A stretch of 64,000 nucleotides of DNA, taken from NCBI GenBank assembly GCA_028724545.1, contig JAQYCU010000068.1:20857-84856 (forward strand), given 5' to 3'. The notes beneath the pieces are model-generated. The model searched no databases. It had not been told where the DNA came from and was given only the letters and a program-made list of their open reading frames with translations. How positions within the stretch are numbered: the stretch's first letter is position 1; every line of letters starts with the position of its first letter. The DNA is from a bacterium (GTDB taxonomy: Bacteria; Bacillota; Clostridia; Lachnospirales; Lachnospiraceae). The translations under genes were made by a program, and so were the position numbers. This document shows positions 55,270 through 63,963 of the stretch, one piece after another.

Positions 55270-57612
55270 TTATTTTATTTTTATCGTCTTTGTTTTCGTC
55301 GCATAACCACTCTTTCTGACAATTACCGTAATCTTATCTTTCTTCTTTAATTTCTTTGATAATTTAATCTGGAATTTTCCATTTTTATTTTTCTTAACGG
55401 AATATGTGACAGATTTAACTATTTTCTTTCCATTACGGATGATACGGCGATTGACCTTAACCGTTACTTTTGCTTTCTTGACCGTTGTAACTTTAATATA
55501 TTTCTTTCCTTTTTTACCTGTTATCTTCAGTGTGGAAATTTTCTTCTTTTTCGCTTTGGTTGTCTTATTTGTTTTAGCAGGTACTTTCGTGTCTGCAGAA
55601 GGTGGCTGTACCGAATTTTTATCATTTTCTGTGTTGCCAGAACCATCTGTGCCATCAGAATCCGTATTACCGGAATCCGTATAAGACGCAAGGTAGTCAT
55701 TTACCCACTCAACAATCGTTGGAATCGTATCCTCACGGTTATTCACAAAATCTACGATACACTGGTATGTAGCATAACCACCGTAAATAGCACCACTTTC
55801 TGTCCAGTTTTTATATGTTTTTCTATTAGCCGCGTTATCTATATAAGGATACCGGTTGAAATACTGGCTGAATAACGGCTGATAGGTGTCTTTATACATA
55901 TCTGCCCTGTCGAGTGCCGTTGTCTTCTTAAAGTTGCTGCTGCTTAATGCTGTCAGTTTTGCATTGTACGCATCACGGAATCCTTTGTTTGTCATCAGAT
56001 AAGAAAATGTTTTCACGATAGGATTTTTTGAATTCATCCAGAGTAAGCTGTCAGCGTCTATTGTATTGGTATAGGCATCGCCACTTCCACTAACGCCACC
56101 AAAGTCCATATCATAGAAGCAGAAACGCCAACGTCCGTCTGCATATGGATTTTCTGGGTCTACCTGTGTTGTTTTCCAGACAGACCAGTTTTTGCCCGGC
56201 CAGTCCCATTTGTTATTTACCCAGACACTGGCAGCAAAATAATCCATCACAGAATCCGGGTCTACTATCTTGCAAAACGCATCATAATCTTTCTGTTTGA
56301 CCAGATTATCATGCTCATCAAAGAATGTTAGTAAGTCTTTGAAATAATAGCTGATGTCGGTTTCACCCTCCGGAAGTTCACCTTCATCCAGGTCATATCC
56401 TATAGAACTTGCCTCTGCATCACCTTTATAAAGCACGACATCATCCTTGTTTACACCGTGTGTTTCTTCAAAATAATTATCATCATAATCTTCCTGCAAA
56501 ATATACAGTCCCCAGTACTCGCCATTTAAGTAAACAACGCACACTCTTGAGCCCTGTGTTTCACATTTTAAATCACGGATAAGTGACTGCCAGTACGCAT
56601 CATTAAACTTTGAAGTAAATGCACAGTTTCCACCATTTCGCAGTACAATCTTTTTGTATTTGTTAATGGCTTCCCCTGCGTCATTCTTTGCACTATCCGG
56701 GAAAAAGGCATATTTAAAGTTTTTCTTGCCATACTCTTCCCTTGCATACAGACGCAGACCTTTTAACAAATCGGAACGGGAATAGTTTCCCTGTACGCGG
56801 ATACCACAATCCTGCTGCAATTTGCAGGAGGTGTTGTCGCCATCGCTCTCAAAATAGTCAATATGTGCCTTGCGCTCCCAGTCTTTTCCTCTTTGCTTGT
56901 AGTTCGCATCCAGCTGTCTAAAAACTTCATTATCATAAATAGAGTTCCAATGACTGTCAAGATAGTCTTGCAATGCCTTATCAAAAACATCACCGTGTAC
57001 ATAAATACCTTTTTTAGAATCAAAGAAATCATCTTTGTCTACTGAAATAGACATAATCGCCAAATCCATACCGGATGCCTTGCAGCTTTCTTTAATTCCC
57101 TGAATATGGTCTGTCATTGCTCCGATAAAATAAGTATTTGTCTGTACGGCAGAATAGTTTCCTGTACCGTCCATTGCTACAGCCTTGATAACAGTTGCCT
57201 TATCAACGGCATCATCAGACGGTACTGTCATTTTACTGCTATACGTTTTGGTTTTATCATCCCAAACCAGATTTGCCGAATCAAACAGGGCCGGGTCAAT
57301 TGCTGATACCACATTGGCATCACCCTTTCTGTCCGTTACGGAAAGAGGTGCCGTATACTGTACCCTTGTTTCACTTGTCGTAGGGTCGCTTCCATCCGTA
57401 GTATAATAAATGGTATTTTCTCCGGCAGACAATGTCAGCGAAAATGCCTCATTGTACGCCCCGCTTCCCTGTGAAAAGGTAACATCCTCCACTGCTGCCG
57501 TTTCTGCTGCCTGTGCAACGGTTACAAACGGCTGACTGTTGCCACTTCCTGCGAGTAACCCTGCTGCGACTGCAACAGCGAAACTCATTTTCCATATAGA
57601 TACTTTAATCAT
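55270..57612 (-). CDS. Secreted CotH-kinase-family protein with chitobiase-type N-terminal and Lys-rich C-terminal beta domains
   Basis: A 780-residue exported protein. After a signal peptide (1-35), a chitobiase C-terminal-like beta domain (about 40-100) shows NTIYYTTDGSDPTTS. The CotH domain spans about 180-610, with GIRVQGNYSRSD, VLRNGGN, VYLNGEYWGLYILQEDYDD and the acidic FCFYDMDFGG. CotH of Bacillus spores is an atypical protein kinase; clostridial secreted relatives are mostly uncharacterised. A Ser/Asp/Gly-rich spacer and a very basic Ig-like domain end the protein, perhaps for wall binding. It stands alone between two terminated units. Confidence 0.85.
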   Translation of the reverse strand: MIKVSIWKMSFAVAVAAGLLAGSGNSQPFVTVAQAAETAAVEDVTFSQGSGAYNEAFSLTLSAGENTIYYTTDGSDPTTSETRVQYTAPLSVTDRKGDANVVSAIDPALFDSANLVWDDKTKTYSSKMTVPSDDAVDKATVIKAVAMDGTGNYSAVQTNTYFIGAMTDHIQGIKESCKASGMDLAIMSISVDKDDFFDSKKGIYVHGDVFDKALQDYLDSHWNSIYDNEVFRQLDANYKQRGKDWERKAHIDYFESDGDNTSCKLQQDCGIRVQGNYSRSDLLKGLRLYAREEYGKKNFKYAFFPDSAKNDAGEAINKYKKIVLRNGGNCAFTSKFNDAYWQSLIRDLKCETQGSRVCVVYLNGEYWGLYILQEDYDDNYFEETHGVNKDDVVLYKGDAEASSIGYDLDEGELPEGETDISYYFKDLLTFFDEHDNLVKQKDYDAFCKIVDPDSVMDYFAASVWVNNKWDWPGKNWSVWKTTQVDPENPYADGRWRFCFYDMDFGGVSGSGDAYTNTIDADSLLWMNSKNPIVKTFSYLMTNKGFRDAYNAKLTALSSSNFKKTTALDRADMYKDTYQPLFSQYFNRYPYIDNAANRKTYKNWTESGAIYGGYATYQCIVDFVNNREDTIPTIVEWVNDYLASYTDSGNTDSDGTDGSGNTENDKNSVQPPSADTKVPAKTNKTTKAKKKKISTLKITGKKGKKYIKVTTVKKAKVTVKVNRRIIRNGKKIVKSVTYSVKKNKNGKFQIKLSKKLKKKDKITVIVRKSGYATKTKTIKIK

Positions 57613-57640
57613 CCTGTGCCTCCTTATAGTATTTGTTGGA

Positions 57641-59566
57641 TTACATATCTCTTCTATTTAATTCTTCTAAGGTATCTTTTACGTTGTTTGAAATTGATTT
57701 CACAACGTCTGCCTCTGCAACTATTTCCTCTGTGCTTGCAGCCAGATTCGTCAGTCTGTCATTGATATCCGTAATCGCATGCGTCAAATCAATTGCTTCT
57801 TCCATCAGCATCTTGACTGCCTTAACAATTTCTGTACGGTTCAAATCACTTTCATCTGCCATTTCACGGCTGGACTGCGAAAGCATCTTGATTTCATCTG
57901 CGACAACGGCAAAACCTTTGCCGGCTTCGCCACTCCGGGAAGCCTCCACTGCAGCATTTAGCGACAGCAGATTTGTCTGGTTTGCTATCTTTGTAATCGT
58001 TGCATTGTTCTTTTCCAAACTCTGCAACAATCCTTCGATTCCTTCAAAAGATTCATTTAATGTATCACAAAATTCTGCAATTTTTACCATTGCCACGCTG
58101 ATGGCGTTGCTTTCTTCTGCGTTCACATTATTGCCACGCAGCATCTCCTCAATGGAACGGTTCAGCGATTCAAAATCTTCGCCGATAAATTGCGAAAGTT
58201 CCTCATTTTTCTTCAGAATCTTACGGTTCTGTTCTTCCAATCTCTGCGAGAATACTTCCATCTCATTTTTGATATAATGAATACAGTTTTCCGGTGTATT
58301 GCATCGGTTATAAACGGCAATGGCCATCTCCTGACAGTTGTTGTAACCGCAGGCACCACAGTTAATGGTACGGTCTGCATAATCCATCTTATTCATACTC
58401 TTAAATATCATATCCAGTTCATCTGGAGCCGGCATACGGATGGACGTTGCTTTTGATTTGTCAGTATATTTCCGTTCAAAGTCTTCCAGTTTCAGTTTTG
58501 AAAACTTCCGGTTCAGCATATGTAATCTCTGCTTCGGCGAAAGATGTCTGGAAAATGGATTCAGTGCATGGTTTTTCTTGCACTTTTCCTTGATTTCCTG
58601 CAGGTTGTAATAGGTGTCTTCCGAAGACAATTTTTCCGTTTCCACGCCTGTACCATAAATACATCCTTTGTCACAGTTCAAAATGTCTACCATAAACGGC
58701 AACGGCTCTTTTTGCGCCACGCGCTTCTTATAATCCTGCAAAAACTTATAGGCATGCTTTTCGCCTTCCACCTGACGGATAAATACCTCTTCGCCACAGA
58801 ACCAGTATACATTTTCCTTCAAGCCACCCGGCATCGGATAAATCGAGCCTAAGCCATATTCAATTTCATCGGTTGCATCTTTTCCTTTGATTCCATTTTC
58901 CCTGACATATTTCATAAAATGCTCAAAAGTAAGATTGTATGACACATAACCGTAAGTATTCGGGTCGCTGATTTCTGTCTTTTTGGCGATGCACGGACTG
59001 ATAAATGCTAATTTATCTGTTATATTCCTATATTTTCTTGCATAAATCGCCGTACACATCAGAGGACTCTGTACCGGTACCAGTTTTGGAATCAGTTCCG
59101 GCACATAATGCTCAATGTAATTAACAACGGCTGGACAAGGCTGGGAAATACCACCCTCGAATTTATTTTTGGCCATATAATTGATATAGCCCCACGTTGT
59201 GATATCAGCACCAAAACTGACACTAATGATGTGCTGTACACCTAACTCTTTCAGTCCACCCAGTACTTTTGCGTATTCTTCCGGGTAATTCGCCTGAAAA
59301 GCCGGTGCCAGCAAAACAGAAATCTTCTCGCCTCTTCTTAAATCTGCAAAGAATTTCTCTGTATCATCATCAAAACTTCTTGCCTGATGCTCGCATGCGT
59401 CAAAACACGCTCCACATTTAATACAGTTTTCTCCGTGAACCTCAATCCGTTGTCTGCCGGTGGACTTTACCGAATAATTTGCCGTAAGCACCGGGCAAAC
59501 GGAAATACAACGATTACACCCCTGACACTTTTCATTGGTATATACCAATGATTTCATTCCATCCAT
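57641..59566 (-). CDS. [FeFe]-hydrogenase-like sensor fused to a chemoreceptor signalling domain
   Basis: A 641-residue soluble protein. Residues 10-62 hold two 4Fe-4S motifs ([23 protein letters not shown]). The hydrogenase large-subunit domain (about 80-330) keeps all four H-cluster cysteines: Cys144 in [10 protein letters not shown], Cys192 in SPCIAKKTE, and Cys298 and Cys302 in LNCDKGC. The residue before Cys144, which in catalytic enzymes is the proton-relay Cys, is Pro143. A further Fe-S domain (CGACGYNNC, about 403-428) leads to an MCP signalling hairpin whose tip is [20 protein letters not shown]. No membrane segment or small hydrogenase subunit is seen. It probably senses H2 or redox state and signals to CheA. 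It follows the membrane chemoreceptor after 32 nt plus its own leader. Confidence 0.9.
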   Translation of the reverse strand: MDGMKSLVYTNEKCQGCNRCISVCPVLTANYSVKSTGRQRIEVHGENCIKCGACFDACEHQARSFDDDTEKFFADLRRGEKISVLLAPAFQANYPEEYAKVLGGLKELGVQHIISVSFGADITTWGYINYMAKNKFEGGISQPCPAVVNYIEHYVPELIPKLVPVQSPLMCTAIYARKYRNITDKLAFISPCIAKKTEISDPNTYGYVSYNLTFEHFMKYVRENGIKGKDATDEIEYGLGSIYPMPGGLKENVYWFCGEEVFIRQVEGEKHAYKFLQDYKKRVAQKEPLPFMVDILNCDKGCIYGTGVETEKLSSEDTYYNLQEIKEKCKKNHALNPFSRHLSPKQRLHMLNRKFSKLKLEDFERKYTDKSKATSIRMPAPDELDMIFKSMNKMDYADRTINCGACGYNNCQEMAIAVYNRCNTPENCIHYIKNEMEVFSQRLEEQNRKILKKNEELSQFIGEDFESLNRSIEEMLRGNNVNAEESNAISVAMVKIAEFCDTLNESFEGIEGLLQSLEKNNATITKIANQTNLLSLNAAVEASRSGEAGKGFAVVADEIKMLSQSSREMADESDLNRTEIVKAVKMLMEEAIDLTHAITDINDRLTNLAASTEEIVAEADVVKSISNNVKDTLEELNRRDM

Positions 59567-59598
59567 ACCTTCTCCCTTTCACGCACTATCGTCTGTCC

Positions 59599-61683
59599 CT
59601 ATAACTTAAACTGTGATGCGATACCATCAAAACGCTTAATGTTAGCTTCGTTATCTTCTACGCAGTTACCTGCTTCCACCATTTCAGAAGCCATTTCGCT
59701 TGTTTTCTGTGCAATATCAGAAACACCCTCTGCTGCTTCGTTTACGGTTGTATTAATACCCATAACAGCCTGTGTTACCTCTTCCATTGTCACAGACATT
59801 TCTTTTACAGATGCCTGAATCTGCTGCATACTTTCCATACATGCCACAGCATCTTCTGTATACTGATAACTAACCTTATTAAATTCACTGTAATCAGCAA
59901 GTACTGTCTTCTCAAGGAAATCTGTCGAGCCTTTCAGGCAGCTGGACATATTATCCACAGAACGAACAACCGTCTTAACGATTTCCTCAATACTGTTAAC
60001 GGTTGCCAGTGTCTGGTTTGCAAGTTCGCCGATTTCTGTAGCAACAACGGCAAATCCCTTACCGGCTTCTCCTGCTCTCGCTGCTTCTATAGAGGCATTC
60101 AGTGCCAGCAGATTGGTCTGGGAAGAAATCTTGGTAATCGCATCTGTCATCTCGCGAATCTTCTCTACTGCTTTTGCCTCTTCTATTGCTTTATCCGTTT
60201 CCTCACGGACTGTTTCATACATCTTCTGTGTCTTTTCCGTTGCTGCATTCGTTGTTTCCTGCAGATGGGTTGCACGCTGATGTACTTCTTTCGAGAAATC
60301 AACACCTCTTGCAGAACGCTGTTCAATCGAAGCTGCTGCTTCATTTACCTGCTCTACATTGTGGGAAATGCCCTCTGTAGAAGCTGCCGTTTCTTCCATA
60401 GATGCTGCAAGTTCCTGGGTCGTTGCTGAGTTATCATCACACATTCCCTGTACTTTTGCCGTTACATCACCAATTTTTTTGGCACTTACATCCATACTGC
60501 CGTTAATTTCCTGAATCTCTTCTACCATACCACGCAGTCTGTTCTGCATCTGCATAACGGCACGGGAAATTCCACCGATTTCATCTTTCAGTTTACACAA
60601 AACGGTCATACGCGAATCTTCTGCAAAATCCAGTTCTGCCGTTGTCTTCACGATGTCGGTAATTCTCTTTAACGGTTTTGCAATATAAATACTCATAACA
60701 ACACCAACACCAGAGGCAAGCAGCAGTGCAATCGCTGTTACAATAAGGATTTTAACAACCATACCTCGTGTATTTTCCTTCAATGTGCTTTGAGGAACCG
60801 TGATAACCAGTTTCATACCGTTATCCAACGTTTCACAAACGGCACTTCTTTCACTTCCTTCATATTTATATGTTGCAACTTTCTCTGACGCATCTTTGCT
60901 GTCTATGTAAGAAACCAGGCTCTTTAAACTTTCTTCATTTTTGATACTTTTACCTGTCTTGATATCTTTATGGTATAAAATGGTATCTGTGCTGCTTGTC
61001 AGGAATCCATATCCTGTTCCAAATGTCTTAATGGCTTTTACCTGGTCCTGAATCAGGCTAAAGTCAATATCCATACCAACAATTCCCACGGATTCTCCAT
61101 CAACGAAAAGTGGTACAACATAGGAAATCATATAGACATTAATATTTGCATTCAGATATGGGTCCATCCATGTTGGTTTTCCATTTTTAACCGGTGTATA
61201 ATACCAGCCTACGTGCTCAACATCATCCGGGTCATAACTACTGAAATCCGTCGGTGTTACACTTTCAAACTCACTCTTTGTATCATTTCGGGTAAGGAAA
61301 AGTCCGGATGTCGGCTCTGTAAATTCCGGATTGTAACGGATGTAACAAGTCAGTGCACCCTCTGTATTGCTCGCCAGTTCTCTAACTACTGGCAGCATTA
61401 CATTTGTATAATTCTGGACATACTGGGTGTTTGTTTTAAACTGCTCGAACTCCGTCAACTCATCCAGTGAAATGTTAGCCATCGTATCCACCGACTGTTT
61501 TATCAGACTCAGTCGCTCATTTACCTTCTGCTGCTCCTTTTCTGCTGCATCCCTCATAATCTGCTGGCTGTCACTCTCTGTCGTCTTGGAAATCTCATAA
61601 ATACTGATTCCTCCACTAAGTACTACTGCCACCAAAGAACACAACAATACAACAGATATAATTTTTGCTCTAAGTGTTCTCAT
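59599..61683 (-). CDS. Methyl-accepting chemotaxis protein with dCache sensor domain
   Basis: About 694 residues from the ATG at 61683, chosen for AGGAGGAG 5 nt upstream. Helix 1 (about 8-30) and helix 2 (about 310-332, VKILIVTAIALLLASGVGVV) enclose a dCache sensor of about 270 residues. Its VGWYYTPVKNGKPTWMDPYL and GIVGMDIDFSLIQDQV motifs are typical of amine or amino acid binding chemoreceptors. A HAMP domain and a long signalling hairpin follow, with tip SSQTNLLALNASIEAARAGEA. There is no C-terminal CheR-binding pentapeptide. It is the first gene of a unit with the hydrogenase-like receptor. Confidence 0.92.
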   Translation of the reverse strand: MRTLRAKIISVVLLCSLVAVVLSGGISIYEISKTTESDSQQIMRDAAEKEQQKVNERLSLIKQSVDTMANISLDELTEFEQFKTNTQYVQNYTNVMLPVVRELASNTEGALTCYIRYNPEFTEPTSGLFLTRNDTKSEFESVTPTDFSSYDPDDVEHVGWYYTPVKNGKPTWMDPYLNANINVYMISYVVPLFVDGESVGIVGMDIDFSLIQDQVKAIKTFGTGYGFLTSSTDTILYHKDIKTGKSIKNEESLKSLVSYIDSKDASEKVATYKYEGSERSAVCETLDNGMKLVITVPQSTLKENTRGMVVKILIVTAIALLLASGVGVVMSIYIAKPLKRITDIVKTTAELDFAEDSRMTVLCKLKDEIGGISRAVMQMQNRLRGMVEEIQEINGSMDVSAKKIGDVTAKVQGMCDDNSATTQELAASMEETAASTEGISHNVEQVNEAAASIEQRSARGVDFSKEVHQRATHLQETTNAATEKTQKMYETVREETDKAIEEAKAVEKIREMTDAITKISSQTNLLALNASIEAARAGEAGKGFAVVATEIGELANQTLATVNSIEEIVKTVVRSVDNMSSCLKGSTDFLEKTVLADYSEFNKVSYQYTEDAVACMESMQQIQASVKEMSVTMEEVTQAVMGINTTVNEAAEGVSDIAQKTSEMASEMVEAGNCVEDNEANIKRFDGIASQFKL

Positions 61684-61788
61684 ATACGCTCCTCCTCTTC
61701 TTCGTTTCTTTCTATTTTTCTGCATATACGTTCGCTGTCCTGCTGCGCCTAATACTCCCCTTTTGCAGACAAAACACCTAATAAGAAT

Positions 61789-61817
61789 AGTATACTAAGA
61801 AATTCTTTCCGGCACAA
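61789..61817 (-). promoter_or_regulatory. Promoter of the chemoreceptor operon
   Basis: TTGTGC (61812-61817), 17 bp and TATACT (61789-61794) on the minus strand fit a sigma-A promoter. I looked for a sigma-D (motility) promoter and found only a partial GCCGGAAA without a spaced TAAA. Confidence 0.5.
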
Positions 61818-61880
61818 GTAAAAACCCCAAAAACAGACATTTTTTCTTCCCTTTGTTTTCTCTTACCCGTGCATGCTAAC

Positions 61881-61940
61881 AAAAAACCCGGAAAATCATC
61901 TGAACTGTTACCAGTTCCAGCAGATAATCTTCCGGGTTTT
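61881..61940 (-). terminator. Terminator downstream of the tRNA-Gln fragment
   Basis: A long stem with outer arms AAACCCGGAA/TTCCGGGTTT and inner arms ATCATCTG/CAGATAAT is followed on the minus strand by six T. It lies 8 nt after the tRNA fragment and probably served the intact tRNA gene. Confidence 0.8.
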
Positions 61941-61948
61941 ACAATAAA

Positions 61949-61995
61949 CTGGGCTAGCGGGATTCGAACCCACGAGTGCAGGAGTCAAAGTCCCG
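61949..61995 (-). tRNA. 3' fragment of tRNA-Gln (anticodon TTG), attachment-site remnant
   Basis: On the minus strand the sequence reads as the 3' part of a tRNA. An anticodon stem CGGGA/TCCTG encloses the loop CTTTGAC with anticodon TTG. The T arm is GTGGG-TTCGAAT-CCCGC, the 3' acceptor strand is TAGCCCA, and the discriminator base is G. The expected 5' acceptor strand TGGGCTA and the D arm are absent upstream, so this is not a complete gene. Such fragments are left where an element integrates into the 3' half of a tRNA gene. By that logic the element lies at higher coordinates. The fragment identity is clear; the integration story is inferred. Confidence 0.75.
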
Positions 61996-62211
61996 CTAGG
62001 GCACTCCCCACAGATTTTCTCCCATCTCGGTCAATCTCCTGCAAGCCCTTATTTTTCGGTGCTTATCAGCATTTCATTCTACACAAATACCAAGTTTACA
62101 ACATCCATGATTAACGCAAAAAACACGATTTTTCTACCAGTTTTTCTACCAAAATCACTCCTGCGCCCTGGTTCCCTAGTCGTTCATGAAACATCTTTCT
62201 TTTGGTAATCT

Positions 62212-62406
62212 CTATCGTTGTATAAACATACTTTTTTCTTTTTCCGACAATTCGCTGACCTTTACTCCCTTAGCAGAAGCATACTTTGACAGTCCTACCA
62301 AATCCATCTTTATCTTAGGTAATTGATCAAAAGCAATCGGCTCTGGTGTATTGCGCAGAGATTCCTTATATTTTTTTATACTATAACTCGTCATCAGTCC
62401 ATTCAT
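62212..62406 (-). CDS. Small conserved-looking protein, 64 residues, function unknown
   Basis: A short soluble protein beginning MNGLMTSYSIKKYKESL and ending LSEKEKSMFIQR. Its start lies 26 nt inside the end of the acetyltransferase-like remnant, in another frame, a tight overlap that suggests the two were once a functional pair. I recall similar small proteins in Lachnospiraceae but cannot name the family. It is intact in length although its partner is truncated. An antitoxin-like or accessory role would be a guess. Confidence 0.5.
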   Translation of the reverse strand: MNGLMTSYSIKKYKESLRNTPEPIAFDQLPKIKMDLVGLSKYASAKGVKVSELSEKEKSMFIQR

Positions 62407-62602
62407 AATCGTACAGCTCCATAATATGTGCAGCGGATTCTTCTCCTATCATAATCTGATAGGGATGAAGTATACCAAGCAAATCTGCACCAAATACGTC
62501 ACAATAATGCTGAACAAGGTCTTTATTAGCTGCATTTCCAGTAATAACTCCGTCATATCCATACTCTACTGATATTTGTGCAGCTATTGCAAACAGATGT
62601 CC
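62381..62602 (-). pseudogene. 3' remnant of an acetyltransferase-like (GNAT-type) gene
   Basis: After the TGA of the transposase-family gene the same frame continues as GHLFAIAAQISVEYGYDGV, then ITGNAANKDLVQHYCDVFG and a C-terminus YEWTDDEL with stop at 62381. The LFAIAAQISVEYGYDG block and the following NKDLVQHYCDVFGA resemble the last helices of GNAT-type proteins. There is no start codon or N-terminal half. The breakpoint coincides with the end of the PD-(D/E)XK gene, which suggests insertion or recombination there. GNAT membership is an inference from pattern only. Confidence 0.5.
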
Positions 62603-63544
62603 TCAAACGCCTAAATACCTCGGCTGTTCCTTTTCCAAGATTTCCTTTACCTCTTCCACCGTTTTATCTGTTGCCAGAGCAATCTGCTCCAGCGTAAAAT
62701 CCTTATCATACATCTGCAAAATAATATTTTTTACAGTATTGTCTACAATCCCCTGACTCAAATTGCACATAACATTCACATCCTTTCTCAAATCTTCACT
62801 AAGAGGAATATGGTATTCCTGTTCCAAAATGTCCAGCTTTTCACTTTCTTCCAATCTGTCTGATAATAATGCTCCAATCAGACGATGCAATTCATACCTC
62901 TCATCATGTTCCGGCAGTTCATTTGTAACGCCTATCAGCACTATGTTCAACAGATCCATATCTCCTTTCCACGGATATGGTTCCAACATTTCATCCTTTG
63001 TCAAATGAATATGACTCATGCTGTTTTGCTCCATATTCATGCATACCCAGACAGAAAATACGCGTCGTATGCCATCATAGTCCGTATTCACAAAATCTCG
63101 TTCTTTCTGTGAAGATATCAACCGACTGACATAAAAAATCGCTCTGTTCAAAATTCCATAATTTGTCGGTTCGTCTTTTTGTGCTTCGACATTAATTATA
63201 ATCTGCGATATTCCATCTTTCATTCGGACATAGAATATAATATCAAATCGAATCATTCCCTCGTTAATCTCGCCATTCTCTGTATTGAGACCAACAATTC
63301 GATTCCCTGCCGCATTTTTGTCTGACACATTGGTTAATCCCGGTTCCACTGGCACAACACCGATTTTGGGTTCCCCTTCAATATATTCAACGACATCCTC
63401 CGGTTTCATCCCCTTAAATTCATCAATCGTTTTTGTCAGAATATATGCCAGCACATTCTTCTGTCCCAAAAGCCTTTTTGCATGTTGGTCATATTGAGCA
63501 GCGCCATCACTGGCAACAACAGCATTCCTTGTTTCTGTATTCAC
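62603..63544 (-). CDS. PD-(D/E)XK nuclease family transposase (Rpn/PDDEXK_2-like)
   Basis: A 313-residue protein with the nuclease core near 100-135: RFDIIFYVRMKD, then IIINVEAQKDEPTNYGI, giving Asp, Glu and Gln at the active-site positions. The SRLISSQKERDF and RRVFSVWVCMN segments follow, and a C-terminal helical part ends LEKEQPRYLGV. Such proteins occur in many copies in Lachnospiraceae and are linked to recombination-promoting nucleases. The GTG at 63544 is chosen because AAAGGAGGAG lies 7 nt upstream. A promoter (TTGATT, 17 bp, TATAAT) is visible about 60 nt further upstream. Confidence 0.8.
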   Translation of the reverse strand: MNTETRNAVVASDGAAQYDQHAKRLLGQKNVLAYILTKTIDEFKGMKPEDVVEYIEGEPKIGVVPVEPGLTNVSDKNAAGNRIVGLNTENGEINEGMIRFDIIFYVRMKDGISQIIINVEAQKDEPTNYGILNRAIFYVSRLISSQKERDFVNTDYDGIRRVFSVWVCMNMEQNSMSHIHLTKDEMLEPYPWKGDMDLLNIVLIGVTNELPEHDERYELHRLIGALLSDRLEESEKLDILEQEYHIPLSEDLRKDVNVMCNLSQGIVDNTVKNIILQMYDKDFTLEQIALATDKTVEEVKEILEKEQPRYLGV

Positions 63545-63729
63545 TTCTTTACTCCTCCTTTTGTATTGCATCCCAATAAGCATCTCTACAAAAGGCTCCC
63601 CTACCTTTTATATTATAAGGGAGATATTTTGCAGAATCAACTGGTTTCTCTAGTAAAATCTTCAACACACAATAATTAAGCCGGAAACTCCATAGAGTCT
63701 CCAGCCATCCCGCTTTTCAAACAGACAAT

Positions 63730-63963
63730 TTACGCCATCTGCTCAACTTTTCCTGAATACAGCCACTCTTCAAAAGTCTTGATTGGTACCAGTATTCTGC
63801 TTCCAATCGTGATAACTGGGAAAATTCCAGTGTGACAAAGCTCATAAGCCTGATTTTTCCGTAAGCGCCTAATTGATAGGCGTCGCCCCAAATATAAACA
63901 CCCCATGACAGGATGTTCAACTTTGGATACGTTTACTTCAATTTTCAAGCTTGCATAATTCAA
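63730..63963 (-). CDS. Excisionase-like helix-turn-helix protein
   Basis: Up to 77 residues. The C-terminal half RKNQAYELCHTGIFPVITIG followed by SRILVPIKTFEEWL fits the excisionase/HTH_17 pattern: recognition helix, wing with IGSR, then FEEWL. The N-terminal part matches less well. The first codon of the longest frame is TTG at 63963, an ATG at 63906 is an alternative, and neither has a clear ribosome binding site. Another frame over the same stretch reads GDAYQLGAY, so a small frameshift near the middle is possible. Such proteins direct excision of integrated elements, which fits the accessory region. Confidence 0.45.
   Translation of the reverse strand: MNYASLKIEVNVSKVEHPVMGCLYLGRRLSIRRLRKNQAYELCHTGIFPVITIGSRILVPIKTFEEWLYSGKVEQMA

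Noticed and set aside
61780..61830. Sigma-D motility promoter for the chemoreceptor operon
   Set aside because: GCCGGAAA resembles half of the consensus but no TAAA lies at the required distance; a sigma-A promoter overlaps it.
61949..62030. Complete tRNA-Gln gene
   Set aside because: The 5' acceptor strand and D arm that should pair with TAGCCCA are absent upstream; only the 3' part is present.
62130..62200. Integrase C-terminus next to the tRNA fragment
   Set aside because: A repeated TGGTAGAAAAA string looks reminiscent of integrase gene ends, but no frame of useful length or motif supports it.
63717..63920. Second minus-strand frame overlapping the excisionase-like gene
   Set aside because: It shows no recognisable motif beyond a few residues that may belong to the excisionase frame after a shift.
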